A DNA stretch of 64,000 bases. Source: Kribbella amoyensis (GTDB lineage Bacteria > Actinomycetota > Actinomycetes > Propionibacteriales > Kribbellaceae). Where the stretch lies: positions 3,162,001 to 3,226,000 of the forward strand of contig NZ_VIVK01000001.1 in the NCBI RefSeq assembly GCF_007828865.1, written 5' to 3'. Each line of letters opens with the position of its first letter. Position 1 is the stretch's first letter. The notes under the pieces were generated by a model that was given only the letters and a program-made list of their open reading frames with translations, had not been told where the DNA came from and ran no database searches. This document shows positions 34,788-44,392 of this stretch, one piece after another. The translations under genes and the position numbers were made by a program.

Positions 34788-35811
34788 CCGGCGCCCCGGT
34801 CGGGCGAGCGCGACCCTGGTGAGGTCGGGCGGTCCCCCGGAGCGGCCGGACGGTACCTTGCGGGTCAGGGAGCTGCGGATCGTGCTACCCGGTCCGCGGG
34901 GCCAGGCGGCCGTCGTCGACGGTGTCTCGTTCGACGTCGTCCAGGGCCGGACGACCGGGCTGATCGGGGAGTCCGGCAGCGGGAAGTCGCTGACGGCGAT
35001 GGCCCTGGTCGGGCTGGTCCCGGAGACCGCGGTGGTCAGCGGCCAGGTTCTGTTGGGGGACGAGGACCTGGTCACGGCCGGCCGGGAGCGGATCCGGCAG
35101 GTCCGGGGCGCCGAGATCTCGGTGGTGTTCCAGGATCCGTCGTCCGCGCTCAACCCGACGATGACCATCGGCGACCAGGTCGGCGAGATCCTGCGCAGCC
35201 GCGGTGCGTCGAAGCGCGAGGCGCGGCAGCGGGCGGTGGAACTGCTCGACCACGTCGGAGTACCGGACGCGGCGAGCCGTGTCGCGGCGTACCCGCACGA
35301 GTTCTCCGGCGGGATGCGGCAGCGCGCGATGATCGCGCTGGCGCTCGCGGGGCGGCCCCGGTTCGTGCTGGCCGACGAGCCGACCACCGCGCTCGACGTC
35401 ACCGTGCAGGCGCGGATTCTGGACCTGCTCGGCCGCCTCCGTGACGAGGACGATCTCGCGCTGCTGCTGGTCAGTCACGACCTGCGCGTGATGTCGCACG
35501 TCGCGGACGATCTCGTCGTCATGTACGCCGGGCGGATCTGCGAACGCGGACCAGCCAAGGCCGTACTGTCGCGCGGCCTGCATCCGTACACGACCGCGCT
35601 GGTCCGTAGCGTGCCGTCGGTCCGCACCCGCAGCGCGATCGCGGACCCGCTGCCCGGCAGTCCGGCCAACCCGTTCGACCGTCCGGCGGGCTGCCCGTTC
35701 AACCCGCGGTGCCCGCGCGCGGAGGACCGCTGCCGGACCGAGGTACCGGAGTTGCGGGAGATCGCGCCGGGCCGGGTCAGTGCCTGCCACTTCGCGGAGG
35801 AGCTGCAATGA
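34780..35811 (+). CDS. ABC transporter ATP-binding protein, DppD type
   Basis: A 343-residue ATPase. Walker A is GESGSGKS, the signature FSGGMRQR and Walker B VLADEPTTALD are intact, and the C-terminal oligopeptide/dipeptide transporter domain is present with CPFNPRCP and three further Cys (DRCRTE, SACHF), which in this family can bind an iron-sulfur cluster. It overlaps the binding-protein gene by eight bases. Confidence 0.92.
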   Translation: MGDRRPGRASATLVRSGGPPERPDGTLRVRELRIVLPGPRGQAAVVDGVSFDVVQGRTTGLIGESGSGKSLTAMALVGLVPETAVVSGQVLLGDEDLVTAGRERIRQVRGAEISVVFQDPSSALNPTMTIGDQVGEILRSRGASKREARQRAVELLDHVGVPDAASRVAAYPHEFSGGMRQRAMIALALAGRPRFVLADEPTTALDVTVQARILDLLGRLRDEDDLALLLVSHDLRVMSHVADDLVVMYAGRICERGPAKAVLSRGLHPYTTALVRSVPSVRTRSAIADPLPGSPANPFDRPAGCPFNPRCPRAEDRCRTEVPELREIAPGRVSACHFAEELQ

Positions 35812-36617
35812 CCGGGCTGCGGATCAGCGACCTGACCGTCACCTATCCCGGCCCGCGGACCGGCAGTCTCGGCCGGCGGTCCCAGGTCGAGGCGGTCCGC
35901 GGGGTGAGCCTGGACGTCGCCTCGGACGAAGCGGTCGCCCTGGTCGGTGAATCCGGGTCCGGCAAGTCGACGATCGCCCGCGCCGTCGTCGGGCTCGTCG
36001 CGCCGGCGTCCGGGTCGGTCGAGTTCGACGGCGCGTCGCTGCTGGACCCACGCGGTGGCCCGCGGGCGCGCCGGGGGATCGCGATGATCTTCCAGGATCC
36101 GCGGTCCTCGCTGAACCCGCGCCGGTCCGTCGAGGCGTCCATCAGCGAGGCCTGGCAGGCCCAGCCCGACGCGGCGCCGGCCGGTGTCCGGACCGATCCA
36201 CGGCGCCGGCGGGACGCGGTGGTCGAGCTGCTGGACCAGGTCGGGCTGGATCCCGACGTCGCCAGGAAACGCCCGCCGGCGTTGTCGGGTGGGCAGTGCC
36301 AGCGGGTCAGCATCGCGCGTGCCCTGGCGCTCAAGCCGCGGCTGCTCATCTGCGACGAGGCCGTGTCGGCGCTCGACGTCTCCGTCCAGGCCCAGGTCCT
36401 GCAGCTGCTGGTGAGCATTCGCCGGACGCACGGTCTGTCGATGCTCTTCATCACCCACGACCTCGGGGTGGTGCGGCAGGTCGCCGACCGCGTCGCGGTC
36501 ATGCGCCGGGGCGAGCTGGTGGAGAGCGCCGGCGTCCAGACCCTCTTCACCGATCCACAGCACGACTACACCCGAGAGCTTCTCTCCGCCGCCGTCGATC
36601 TCGAGGTGAGTGCCTGA
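35808..36617 (+). CDS. ABC transporter ATP-binding protein, DppF type
   Basis: A 269-residue ATPase that pairs with the DppD subunit. Walker A GESGSGKST and Walker B LLICDEAVSALD are intact. The signature reads LSGGQCQR where LSGGQRQR is usual, so a Cys replaces the Arg. The C-terminal Cys-rich oligopeptide extension of DppD is lacking, which is normal for a shorter DppF. ATG 35808 overlaps the DppD stop. Confidence 0.9.
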   Translation: MTGLRISDLTVTYPGPRTGSLGRRSQVEAVRGVSLDVASDEAVALVGESGSGKSTIARAVVGLVAPASGSVEFDGASLLDPRGGPRARRGIAMIFQDPRSSLNPRRSVEASISEAWQAQPDAAPAGVRTDPRRRRDAVVELLDQVGLDPDVARKRPPALSGGQCQRVSIARALALKPRLLICDEAVSALDVSVQAQVLQLLVSIRRTHGLSMLFITHDLGVVRQVADRVAVMRRGELVESAGVQTLFTDPQHDYTRELLSAAVDLEVSA

Positions 36618-36668
36618 CCTCGACCGCCGCGGTACCGCCCTACCGAAGACCCACGATCGGAGCAGAGC

Positions 36669-38513
36669 ATGACCGAACGCATCAACCGCCGCTCGATGAT
36701 CCGTTCCACCGCCGTCGCAGGTGCCGCCGGCGTCGGCGGGCTCGCACTCGGCGGACCCGCACAGGCCGCGGCCGCACCGAGCCTGGTCCAGGCCGACGGC
36801 ACGCCCGTCCTCACACCCCAGCAGTTCGGCGCTGTCGGTGACGGCGTCGCCGACGACACCGCGGCCATCCAGGCAGCGATCAACGCCGCGCGTTCGCAGC
36901 TGAACAAGATCGTCGTGATCCCGCCCGGGCAGTACAAGGTCACCTCGACGCTGGTCGTCGGTGACCACGAGTACGAGACGCCCGGCCAGCACCTGAACCG
37001 TTTCGTCCTGCGCGGGTACGGCATGTTCGGCGAGGAGGCGTCGAAGCTGATCTTCGACCACGACGGCGTCGGCCTCCGGTGGGAGGCTTCGCTCGGCGGG
37101 ATCCACGGCGTGGCCTTCGACGCCCCGGTCAAGACCGCCACCAACGTCGGCATCCACGTCGCCCGGACGGCGAACACCGACGACACCGACGTGACGATCG
37201 TCGAGTGCTCGTTCCTGCGGTTCCAGCGCGCCATCGAGAGTGTCGGCCGCGGTTTCCTGTTCAGCAAGAACAAGGTGGCCGTCTGCACGACCGGTATCAG
37301 CATCTCCTGGCCCACCGAAGGCGTCCAGGGCAGCGGGGTCCACGTGCTGCCGTACGGGCTGCGCAAGTGGCTGATCACCGACAACCACTTCCATTCGAAC
37401 TTCGACGCGATCGTGTTCACCGGCGCCCCGGACGGCAACTTCCGGGGTGCGGTGATCAGCAACAACCTGCTCGACATCGGCCGCCGGTTGTTCAAGGGCA
37501 GCCTGACGAACTCGACCATCAGCGGCAACGTGGTGGAGAACGGTACCGGCAACGCGATCGTCCAGATCGATGCCGGCGGCCACAACCTCACCATCACCGG
37601 CAACGTGCTCGGCGGCTTCGACACCACCCCGGGCGCGTGGGACCCGCCCCGGTACGCGATCCACTTCACCAGCGGGGTGTCGGCGAAGAACGTGACGATC
37701 TCGGCGAACACCTTCAACTGGATCGACGGCTCCGGCATCCAGTTCGACCAGGCCGCCGACAAGGTCAGCATCACCGGCAACTCGTTCGACCACTGGAACC
37801 TGTCCAGGTCGTCGATCCACGGAGTGGTGCGGACGAACGCGGACGCGACCCGGTTCGCCGTGCTCGGCAACGCGATCTCGGCCAACCCGAACCCGGCCGG
37901 GGCGCCGATCAGGATCGCCGGCACGCTGGCCGAGTCCACCGTGGTGGGCAACGCGTTCGAGACGGACGCCCTGGTCGCGGCGGGGACGATCGGCGCCGAC
38001 TCGTTCGTCGAGACCGAACCGGGTCGCTTCACCAAACTCCAGCTGGCCGCGGCGAAGAACGGTGCCGCCCGCGTCGTCAGTACGGCGTCCGTTGTAGTTG
38101 CCAACGACAACTACGGCTCGTACCTGGTGGAGGGCGCGGCCACGGTCGGTGGGGGACCGGGCGTCAAGGGCGGGGTCGAGGTGGTCGCGGTGAACGCGTC
38201 CGGCGCGGCGGCCACCAACCTGCTCTGCGCCACGAACTCGTCGAACGACGTGGTCGCCTTCCAGGCCAGCGTGGCGGGCCTGATCCCGCCGACCGACAAC
38301 GCCCGCGACCTCGGCAGCGCCACCGCGAACATCCGCACGGTGTACACCAGGGCGACCCGGCTGCACCCGCATACGGTGTCGACCTTGCCGGCGGCCGCCG
38401 ATTCACCAGGTGCGCTCATCCACGTCCGGGACGGGCACGACGGCAAACCGTGTCTGGCGATGTCCGACGGTACGGCGTGGCGCCGGGTGCCGCTCGGCAA
38501 CCCGATCGGGTAG
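36669..38513 (+). CDS. Tat-exported beta-helix protein, pectate lyase superfamily
   Basis: A 614-residue protein. NRRSMIRSTAVAGAAGVGGL is a twin-arginine signal, so it is exported folded. QQFGAVGDGVADDTAAIQAA (about 52-71) is the Pectate_lyase_3 start, and the middle is a right-handed parallel beta-helix with repeated short turns such as ISNNLLDIG, ISGNVVENGTGNA, ITGNVLGG and ISANTFNW. The last 130 residues form another beta-rich segment. Catalytic residues cannot be assigned. Within this locus an extracellular lyase or hydrolase that releases oligosaccharides for the Dpp-type importer is likely. Confidence 0.85.
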   Translation: MTERINRRSMIRSTAVAGAAGVGGLALGGPAQAAAAPSLVQADGTPVLTPQQFGAVGDGVADDTAAIQAAINAARSQLNKIVVIPPGQYKVTSTLVVGDHEYETPGQHLNRFVLRGYGMFGEEASKLIFDHDGVGLRWEASLGGIHGVAFDAPVKTATNVGIHVARTANTDDTDVTIVECSFLRFQRAIESVGRGFLFSKNKVAVCTTGISISWPTEGVQGSGVHVLPYGLRKWLITDNHFHSNFDAIVFTGAPDGNFRGAVISNNLLDIGRRLFKGSLTNSTISGNVVENGTGNAIVQIDAGGHNLTITGNVLGGFDTTPGAWDPPRYAIHFTSGVSAKNVTISANTFNWIDGSGIQFDQAADKVSITGNSFDHWNLSRSSIHGVVRTNADATRFAVLGNAISANPNPAGAPIRIAGTLAESTVVGNAFETDALVAAGTIGADSFVETEPGRFTKLQLAAAKNGAARVVSTASVVVANDNYGSYLVEGAATVGGGPGVKGGVEVVAVNASGAAATNLLCATNSSNDVVAFQASVAGLIPPTDNARDLGSATANIRTVYTRATRLHPHTVSTLPAAADSPGALIHVRDGHDGKPCLAMSDGTAWRRVPLGNPIG

Positions 38514-38528
38514 CTAGGGGAGGACGAC

Positions 38529-40193
38529 ATGAACTCGGCCCAGTGGTGGCGGGACGCGGTGATCTACCAGCTGTACATCCAGTCGTTCGCGGACGGGACC
38601 GCGGACGGGGTCGGCGACATCGCCGGTCTGCGCGGCAGGATCGGGTACCTGTCCGCGTTGGGGGTCGACGCGATCTGGATCACGCCCTGGTTCCACTCAC
38701 CGTTGCGCGACGCCGGGTACGACGTGGCCGACTACCGGGCCGTGCATCCGCGGTACGGCTCGGTGGCCGAGGCGCGGGCGCTGATCGACGAGTGCCACGG
38801 AGCCGGGATCAGGGTGCTCCTCGACATCGTCCCGAACCACACCTCGTCGGACCACGCCTGGTTCGCCGAGGCGTTGCGCTCGGCACCGGAATCGGCGGCC
38901 CGCGACCGGTACCACTTCCGCCCCGGGCGCGACGGCGGACAGCGTCCTCCGAACGACTGGCTGAGCGTGTTCGGCGGTCCGGCCTGGACCCGGGTCGACG
39001 ACGGGCCCGAGTGGTACCTGCATCTCTTCGACGCCTCCCAGCCCGATCTGAACTGGGACAACGGACAGGTGCGGGCCGAGTTCGAGGACATCCTGCGGTA
39101 CTGGTTCGACCTCGGCGTCGACGGCTTCCGGATCGACGTCGCCACGGCGTTGGTGAAGGCGCCGGGGCTCCCGGATCTCGGCTATCCCGACGACGCCCTG
39201 CTCGCCGATCTCACCCGGCCGGACCACCCGCACCGCGACCGCGACGAGGTGCACGAGATCTACCGGGACTGGCGCAAGATCGCCGACTCCTACTACCCGC
39301 CCCGGATCTTCGCGGCGGAGGCCTGGCTCGAGGACGCGGAACGGTTGTCGCGGTACGTCCGGCCGGACGAGCTGCACACCACCTTGAACCTGCTGTACCT
39401 GAAGTCCGCCTGGACGGCGGCGTCGATGCGCGACGCGATCGACGCCTCGATGGCGACCACGGCTCGGGTGGGCGCGCCCACCACCTGGGGCCTGTCGAAC
39501 CACGACATCGAGCGGGTGGTCACCCGGTACGGCCGCGCCGACACCCGACGTCGCCCAGGCGTCGCGGGACCCGAGCTCGGCCCGGTCGACGAGCACCTCG
39601 GGCGTCGCCGGGCCCGGGCCGCGGCGCTGTTGACGCTCGCGCTGCCCGGGAGCGCCTACATCTACCAGGGTGACGAGCTCGGTCTGGCGGACGCGGACGT
39701 TCCCGAGCACGCTCGGCAGGACCCCATCTGGGTTCGCTCCCAGGGACGTCGGTGGGGACGCGACGGCGCGCGCATCCCGTTGCCCTGGACAACGGACGGC
39801 AGCTCGTACGGGTTCGGCGAGGACGGGTCCTGGCTGCCGCAGCCTGAGGGGTGGGGTGCCAACGCGGTGTCGGTCCAGGAGGGCGACGACTCGTCGATGC
39901 TCTGGCTGTACCGCCGGGCGCTGAGCTTTCGCCGGACGCATTCCGCGTTGGGTGGGACGGACCGGCTGCACTGGGGTGAGGCGCCGCGCGACGATGTGCT
40001 GGTCTTCACGCGGGAACCCGGCTTCGGTTGTGTCGTCAACTTCGGCACGGCGCCGATCCCGCTCCCCTTGGACGGTCGGGTGCTCTTGTCCAGCGACGAG
40101 AGTGCGGGTGCCGGCGTGGTTCCACCCGACGGCGCGGTGTGGCTGGATTTCGAGCACAGCGAGCAGACGCGGAACGGGGTACGAAATGGGTGA
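38529..40193 (+). CDS. GH13 alpha-glucosidase-like glycoside hydrolase
   Basis: A 554-residue cytoplasmic GH13 enzyme. DIVPNH (99-104) is region I, GFRIDVATAL carries the nucleophile Asp203, FAAEAWL the acid Glu264 and LSNHDIER the transition-state-stabilising His325/Asp326. The overall length and NWDNGQVRAEF fit oligo-1,6- or alpha-1,4-glucosidases. With no signal peptide it should act on imported oligosaccharides. It lies 15 bases after the beta-helix gene, with AGGGGAGGA before the ATG. Its presence suggests that the imported glycan contains alpha-glucosyl residues. Confidence 0.9.
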   Translation: MNSAQWWRDAVIYQLYIQSFADGTADGVGDIAGLRGRIGYLSALGVDAIWITPWFHSPLRDAGYDVADYRAVHPRYGSVAEARALIDECHGAGIRVLLDIVPNHTSSDHAWFAEALRSAPESAARDRYHFRPGRDGGQRPPNDWLSVFGGPAWTRVDDGPEWYLHLFDASQPDLNWDNGQVRAEFEDILRYWFDLGVDGFRIDVATALVKAPGLPDLGYPDDALLADLTRPDHPHRDRDEVHEIYRDWRKIADSYYPPRIFAAEAWLEDAERLSRYVRPDELHTTLNLLYLKSAWTAASMRDAIDASMATTARVGAPTTWGLSNHDIERVVTRYGRADTRRRPGVAGPELGPVDEHLGRRRARAAALLTLALPGSAYIYQGDELGLADADVPEHARQDPIWVRSQGRRWGRDGARIPLPWTTDGSSYGFGEDGSWLPQPEGWGANAVSVQEGDDSSMLWLYRRALSFRRTHSALGGTDRLHWGEAPRDDVLVFTREPGFGCVVNFGTAPIPLPLDGRVLLSSDESAGAGVVPPDGAVWLDFEHSEQTRNGVRNG

Positions 40194-41460
40194 CCAAGGA
40201 GCGCGCACCAAGCCGAACATCGTGCTGGTGGTGATGGACGACCTCGGCTACGGCGACCTGAGCTGTATGGGCAACCGGATCCTGCGGACGCAGCGGATCG
40301 ACTCGATCGCCGAGAACGGCATCAACCTGCGGCACATGTACGCCGCGTCGGCGGTATGTACCCCGTCGCGGGCCGCCCTGATGACCGGGCGGTACCCGCA
40401 GCGGGTCGGGTTGCCCAAGGTGCTGTCGCCGACAGACGGCGCAGGCTTGTCGGACTGGGAGTACACGCTGCCGGAGATGCTGCGGGACGCTGGGTACCGG
40501 ACGGCGATGTTCGGGAAGTGGCATCTCGGCTGCCGGCCGGAGCACTACCCGACGCGGCACGGGTTCGACGAGTACGCCGGGCTCCTGTACAGCAACGACA
40601 TGCACCCGGTCGAGCTCTTCGAGGGGGAGCACATCACCACGACCGACGTCGACCAGGCGACGCTCACGGGGGCGTACACCGACCAGGCCATCGACTTCAT
40701 CAAGCGGACCGCGGACGAGCCGTTCTTCGCGTACGTGGCCCACACGATGCCGCACCTGCCGTTGCACGTCGAAGAGGGCTTCCGGGGCCGGTCGGCCGGC
40801 GGCAAGTACGGCGACGTCGTCGAGAACCTGGACCACCACATCGGCCGGCTGCTCGACGCCCTGGACGACCTCGGCTTGACCGACGACACCCTGGTGATGG
40901 TGACCAGCGACAACGGGCCGTGGTTCGAGGGCAGCACGGGCGGGCTCCGGGGGACCAAGCTGCACACGTACGAAGGGGGAATCCGGGTCCCGTTCGTCGC
41001 CCAGTGGCCGGGGCGGATCCCGGCGGGCACGGTGTCCGACGAAGTCGCCTGCCTGTTCGACCTGCTGCCGACCCTGGCCGCACTGACGGAGGGGTCGGTG
41101 CGGCCGGATCGCCCGGTCGACGGCGAGGACATCTCGGCCGTGCTCGCCGGTGGAACAGGCCCGGACCAGCGGGCGTTGTACTTCTTCCACTGGTGGACGC
41201 TCAACGCCGTCCGGTCGGGCCCGTGGAAGCTGCACCTCGATCGGTTCCCGCGAGACCCGAACCGGGCCCACCACCGGGAGCTGCCGCAGCTGTTCAACCT
41301 CGAGCTCGACCCGGCGGAGAGCTACGACCTGAAGGACAACCACCCCGAGGTCCTGCACGAACTCCTCGCCCTGGCAGCCCGTTTCACCGCCGACATCGAC
41401 GCCCAGCGATCGACCGCCGAAGCCCGCGCGGCCGGCCGGGCGACGGCCGGCGCGCGCTGA
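40186..41460 (+). CDS. Type I sulfatase (formylglycine-dependent)
   Basis: A 424-residue arylsulfatase-superfamily enzyme. MDDLGYGD (17-24) provides the metal-binding Asp pair, Cys58 in CTPSRAALMTGRYP is the residue turned into formylglycine, and FGKWHLG and SDNGPW are further metal and substrate motifs. The CxPSR type needs a formylglycine-generating enzyme; none is encoded in this window. There is no signal peptide, so it would desulfate imported sugars in the cytoplasm. It overlaps the GH13 gene by eight bases. Sequence alone does not tell the sulfated sugar. It is the last gene of the locus. Confidence 0.9.
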   Translation: MGDQGARTKPNIVLVVMDDLGYGDLSCMGNRILRTQRIDSIAENGINLRHMYAASAVCTPSRAALMTGRYPQRVGLPKVLSPTDGAGLSDWEYTLPEMLRDAGYRTAMFGKWHLGCRPEHYPTRHGFDEYAGLLYSNDMHPVELFEGEHITTTDVDQATLTGAYTDQAIDFIKRTADEPFFAYVAHTMPHLPLHVEEGFRGRSAGGKYGDVVENLDHHIGRLLDALDDLGLTDDTLVMVTSDNGPWFEGSTGGLRGTKLHTYEGGIRVPFVAQWPGRIPAGTVSDEVACLFDLLPTLAALTEGSVRPDRPVDGEDISAVLAGGTGPDQRALYFFHWWTLNAVRSGPWKLHLDRFPRDPNRAHHRELPQLFNLELDPAESYDLKDNHPEVLHELLALAARFTADIDAQRSTAEARAAGRATAGAR

Positions 41461-41482
41461 TCCCGGAGCGGCCTGGAGCCAC

Positions 41483-42424
41483 TCAGTCGATGAGGTTCTG
41501 GACGATGGTGGTCATCCGGTCGACCGGGATGGCGAAGCCGATACCGATGTTGCCGCTGCGGCTGCTGGAGCCGAGGGTGGCGATGGCGGTGTTGACGCCG
41601 ACGACCTGACCGGACGCGTTGACCAACGGGCCGCCGGAGTTGCCTGGGTTGATGGCGGCGTCGGTCTGGATGGCGGACTGGCGGTTGCTGTTGTCGCCGA
41701 AGCGGGCCTGGCGGTTGACGGCGCTGACGATGCCGGCAGTGACGGTCCCTTCCAGGCCGAGGGGTGAGCCGACGGCGAGGACGGGGTCGCCGACACGGAG
41801 TTCGGCGGAGCGACCGAGGGTGAGGGCGCGGAGGCCGGAGCTGTTCGCGGCGTCGGAGACCTGCAGGACGGCCAGGTCGTTGTCGGTGTCCATACCGATG
41901 ATGTCTGCTTCGAGGGTGCGGTTGTTCGCCAGGACCAGGGAGACGGAGCGGGCGCCTTCGACCACGTGGGCATTGGTGACCACGTGGCCCTGCTGGTCGA
42001 TCGCGAACCCCGAGCCGGTGGCCCGGCCGGCCCGGACGGACACCACCCCGGGCAGGACGCTCGCCGCCGCCGAGGCGATCGACGAGCCGCCGGTACCGGG
42101 TGCCGACGGGGCCGAGGCCTGGGGCAACTGAGCCGTCGCCGGCCGGGACGGGTCGTCGCCCCAGGAACCGGTGACCGCGCCGGCCAGACCGCCGGCGAGG
42201 ATCGACAGGGCGAGCCCGGCCACCAGCGCCCGTCCGGTACGGCGTACCGGTGCAGGTGGGGCCGCCACCCCGGCCGGCACCGGCGAGGGGGGAGCCGGTG
42301 GGGCCGAGGCCGGGGTGACGGGGAACGGGAGGCCGGTGGGCGCGGCCGGGGGTTGCGGTGCGGCCGGTGGTGGGCCGGGCCGGTAGTGGGGACCGCGGAA
42401 CGGCTGACCCAGATGAGGGCTCAC
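41483..42424 (-). CDS. HtrA-like membrane-anchored serine protease without PDZ
   Basis: A 313-residue S1C protease. A Pro-rich cytoplasmic segment (1-60) and one span (about 65-86) anchor it, with the protease domain outside. The triad is His153 (TNAHVV), Asp183 (DNDLAVL) and Ser263 (GNSGGPL). The protein ends right after the protease fold, so the usual C-terminal PDZ domain is missing. It follows the VWA gene by 20 bases and is probably the last gene of the MoxR/DUF58/VWA operon. Likely duty is cleavage or refolding of misfolded exported proteins. Confidence 0.88.
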   Translation of the reverse strand: MSPHLGQPFRGPHYRPGPPPAAPQPPAAPTGLPFPVTPASAPPAPPSPVPAGVAAPPAPVRRTGRALVAGLALSILAGGLAGAVTGSWGDDPSRPATAQLPQASAPSAPGTGGSSIASAAASVLPGVVSVRAGRATGSGFAIDQQGHVVTNAHVVEGARSVSLVLANNRTLEADIIGMDTDNDLAVLQVSDAANSSGLRALTLGRSAELRVGDPVLAVGSPLGLEGTVTAGIVSAVNRQARFGDNSNRQSAIQTDAAINPGNSGGPLVNASGQVVGVNTAIATLGSSSRSGNIGIGFAIPVDRMTTIVQNLID

Positions 42425-42443
42425 AAGGACTCCTAAAAGGTGC

Positions 42444-43391
42444 TCAGGGCAACCGCGAGAACCAGAGCAGCGAGGCGAGGCCGGCCAGCAGCGCCGCGGC
42501 CAGGGCGATACCCGCCACCAGGTTGGTGATCTCGCGTTCCTCGGTGGTCCAGCCGATCGACGACTGGAGGTCGGAGTACACGTCGCGCAGTTCCTGGTCG
42601 CTCTCGGCGGCGTAGAAGGAACCCGCGGTCGCCTCGGCCAGGTCCTGCAGGGACCCGGTGTCGGCGGGGACCGGCACCGGCCGGCCTTCGATGTCGACGG
42701 TGCCGTCCGGCGTGCCGTACGCGATCGTGGAGACGGGGACGCCGGCCTCGGTGGCCGCGCGGGCGCCTTCGTCGATCGGCCGGCCGGCCGTGTTGCCGCC
42801 GTCGGACAGCAGCACGATCCGGGCCGGCGGCGGGTCCTCGGCAGCCTGGGCGTCCAGCGAACGGACGGCCTGCAGGCTGGTCAGGACGGCTTCGCCGATC
42901 GCCGTGCTGTCGGTCAGCGTCAGCCCTTCGATCGCGTCCACGGTCGCCTGGTGGTTCGTACTCGGTGGCGCGACCACGGCCGCGGTCCGGGCGAACGAGA
43001 CCAGGCCGACGTTGAACTGCTCGGGCAGGTTGTTGACGAACTCGGTCGCCGCCTCCTTGGCCACCTCGAACCGGTTCGGCGCCACGTCGGTGGCCGCCAT
43101 CGAGTTGGAGATGTCCATCGCCACCACGACGGTCGCGCGTTCCCGCGGCACCCGGACGTCGGCGACGGGCCGGGCGATCGCGATGGTCAGCACCACGATC
43201 GCGGCCAGGAACGCCAGCGCGGGCGCGTGCCGTCGCCAGCCGGGGCGGCGCGGGGCCACCTTCTCCAGCATCGGCAGCGTCGCGAACCGGACGGCGTACC
43301 GGCTCCGGCGGCGCTGGGCGACGACATACGCGACGACGAGTGCCGCGGCGACGGGCAGCAGCCAGAGCCACAGGGGTTGCTCGAATCTCAT
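42444..43391 (-). CDS. VWA-domain membrane protein (BatA-like)
   Basis: A 315-residue protein with spans near 8-25 and 57-74 and one at the C-terminus, the BatA/aerotolerance layout. The VWA domain between them has an intact MIDAS motif (DISNS, 93-97) with DSTAIGE and LLSDGGNT supplying the other metal residues. Such proteins work with MoxR ATPases and DUF58 proteins, apparently as metal-dependent chaperone or assembly factors at the membrane. It overlaps the DUF58 gene as ATGA. Confidence 0.9.
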   Translation of the reverse strand: MRFEQPLWLWLLPVAAALVVAYVVAQRRRSRYAVRFATLPMLEKVAPRRPGWRRHAPALAFLAAIVVLTIAIARPVADVRVPRERATVVVAMDISNSMAATDVAPNRFEVAKEAATEFVNNLPEQFNVGLVSFARTAAVVAPPSTNHQATVDAIEGLTLTDSTAIGEAVLTSLQAVRSLDAQAAEDPPPARIVLLSDGGNTAGRPIDEGARAATEAGVPVSTIAYGTPDGTVDIEGRPVPVPADTGSLQDLAEATAGSFYAAESDQELRDVYSDLQSSIGWTTEEREITNLVAGIALAAALLAGLASLLWFSRLP

Positions 43392-44392
43392 CGGATCCCG
43401 GTCCTCCCTCGGGGGTTGCGGCGGGCCGCGGCCCGCCGGCGCGCGGTGGTGAAGGCGGCGACGTCACGGACCCAGTCCGTGTCGGTCCGCAGGATCAGGT
43501 GGCCGGCGCCCGCGGCGCGGATCGCCTGCGCGGTCTGTTCCCGCCGTTCGGTCATCGCCGCGGCGTACCGGGCGCGCAGCCGCTTGCTGCCGGTGTGGAC
43601 CTCGCGGCGCCGGCCGGTCTCGGGATCGACCAGCGTGAGCAGGCCGACCTCGGGCAGTTCGAGTTCCCGCGGATCGACGATCTCGACCGCGAGGACCTCG
43701 TGCCGCGCGGTCAACCGGCGCAACGGTCCCGCCCAGCCACCGAGGCGGTCGCCCGCGGTCGCCGGGAACAGTCCGCTGTCGTCGTGGAAGTCGGACACCA
43801 CCACCCGCAGCCCGGGCCGCGGGTGCTCGCGGGCCAGCCGGCTGATCGCCCGGCCGAGGTCGGTCGCGGGGTACTCCCCAGGGGTTGCCCTGGGCAACGA
43901 GAGCAACGTGCGGACGGTCCGGCGAAGTGCCGCGTGCCCGCCCCCGTCGGGGACCCGGCGGAGTTCGTTGCCCAGCGCAACCCGTACGCCGAGGCGGTTG
44001 CCCGGGCGGTCCGCGAGCAGGCCGACCGCACCGACCACGGCGACGGCGAGATCGCGCTTCTCGCTGAGGGCGGTGCCGAAGTCCATACTCGCCGACGCGT
44101 CCACCAACGCCCAGGTCTCCAGCTCGCGCTCGGCCAGCGGTGCCCGGACGTGCGGTTCGAGCGAGCGGGCCGTGACGTTCCAGTCCATCCGGCGGACGTC
44201 GTCCTGCCCGGCCTGGTACGGCCGGGCCTCGTTCGGCTCGCTGCCCGGTCCGCTGCGGAGCCCGGTGATGTCGCCCTGCAGGTAACCCTCCAGCCGCCGC
44301 TTCACGGAGAGCTCCAGTGCGCGCAGAGCCCGTTCCCGCCCGGCCAGCAGGTCGGGTCCGGAAGCAGTGGCCGGCGGGAGAGGGCGGTTCAT
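43388..44392 (-). CDS. DUF58-family protein
   Basis: A 334-residue protein with the DUF58 signature (GRERALRALELSVKRRLEG, SGPGSEPNEARPYQAGQDDVRRMDW-type stretch, then WALVDASASMDFG). The latter resembles a VWA-type metal site (DASAS). Family members pair with MoxR ATPases. No membrane span is evident, so it should be cytoplasmic or peripheral. Start and stop overlap its neighbours by four bases each, so stoichiometric synthesis with MoxR and the VWA protein is expected. Confidence 0.88.
   Translation of the reverse strand: MNRPLPPATASGPDLLAGRERALRALELSVKRRLEGYLQGDITGLRSGPGSEPNEARPYQAGQDDVRRMDWNVTARSLEPHVRAPLAERELETWALVDASASMDFGTALSEKRDLAVAVVGAVGLLADRPGNRLGVRVALGNELRRVPDGGGHAALRRTVRTLLSLPRATPGEYPATDLGRAISRLAREHPRPGLRVVVSDFHDDSGLFPATAGDRLGGWAGPLRRLTARHEVLAVEIVDPRELELPEVGLLTLVDPETGRRREVHTGSKRLRARYAAAMTERREQTAQAIRAAGAGHLILRTDTDWVRDVAAFTTARRRAAARRNPRGRTGIR

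Noticed and set aside
31418..36617. Dipeptide or nickel importer.
   Set aside because: The family allows it, but LacI control and the linked carbohydrate enzymes favour an oligosaccharide; kept only as an alternative.
35475..38372. A 965-codon open frame antisense to the ATPase and beta-helix genes, and similar long frames opposite other genes (for example 56108-58861 on the plus strand).
   Set aside because: They are Arg/Gly/Asp-rich low-complexity translations produced by high GC third positions; the opposite strand encodes proteins with clear motifs in each case.
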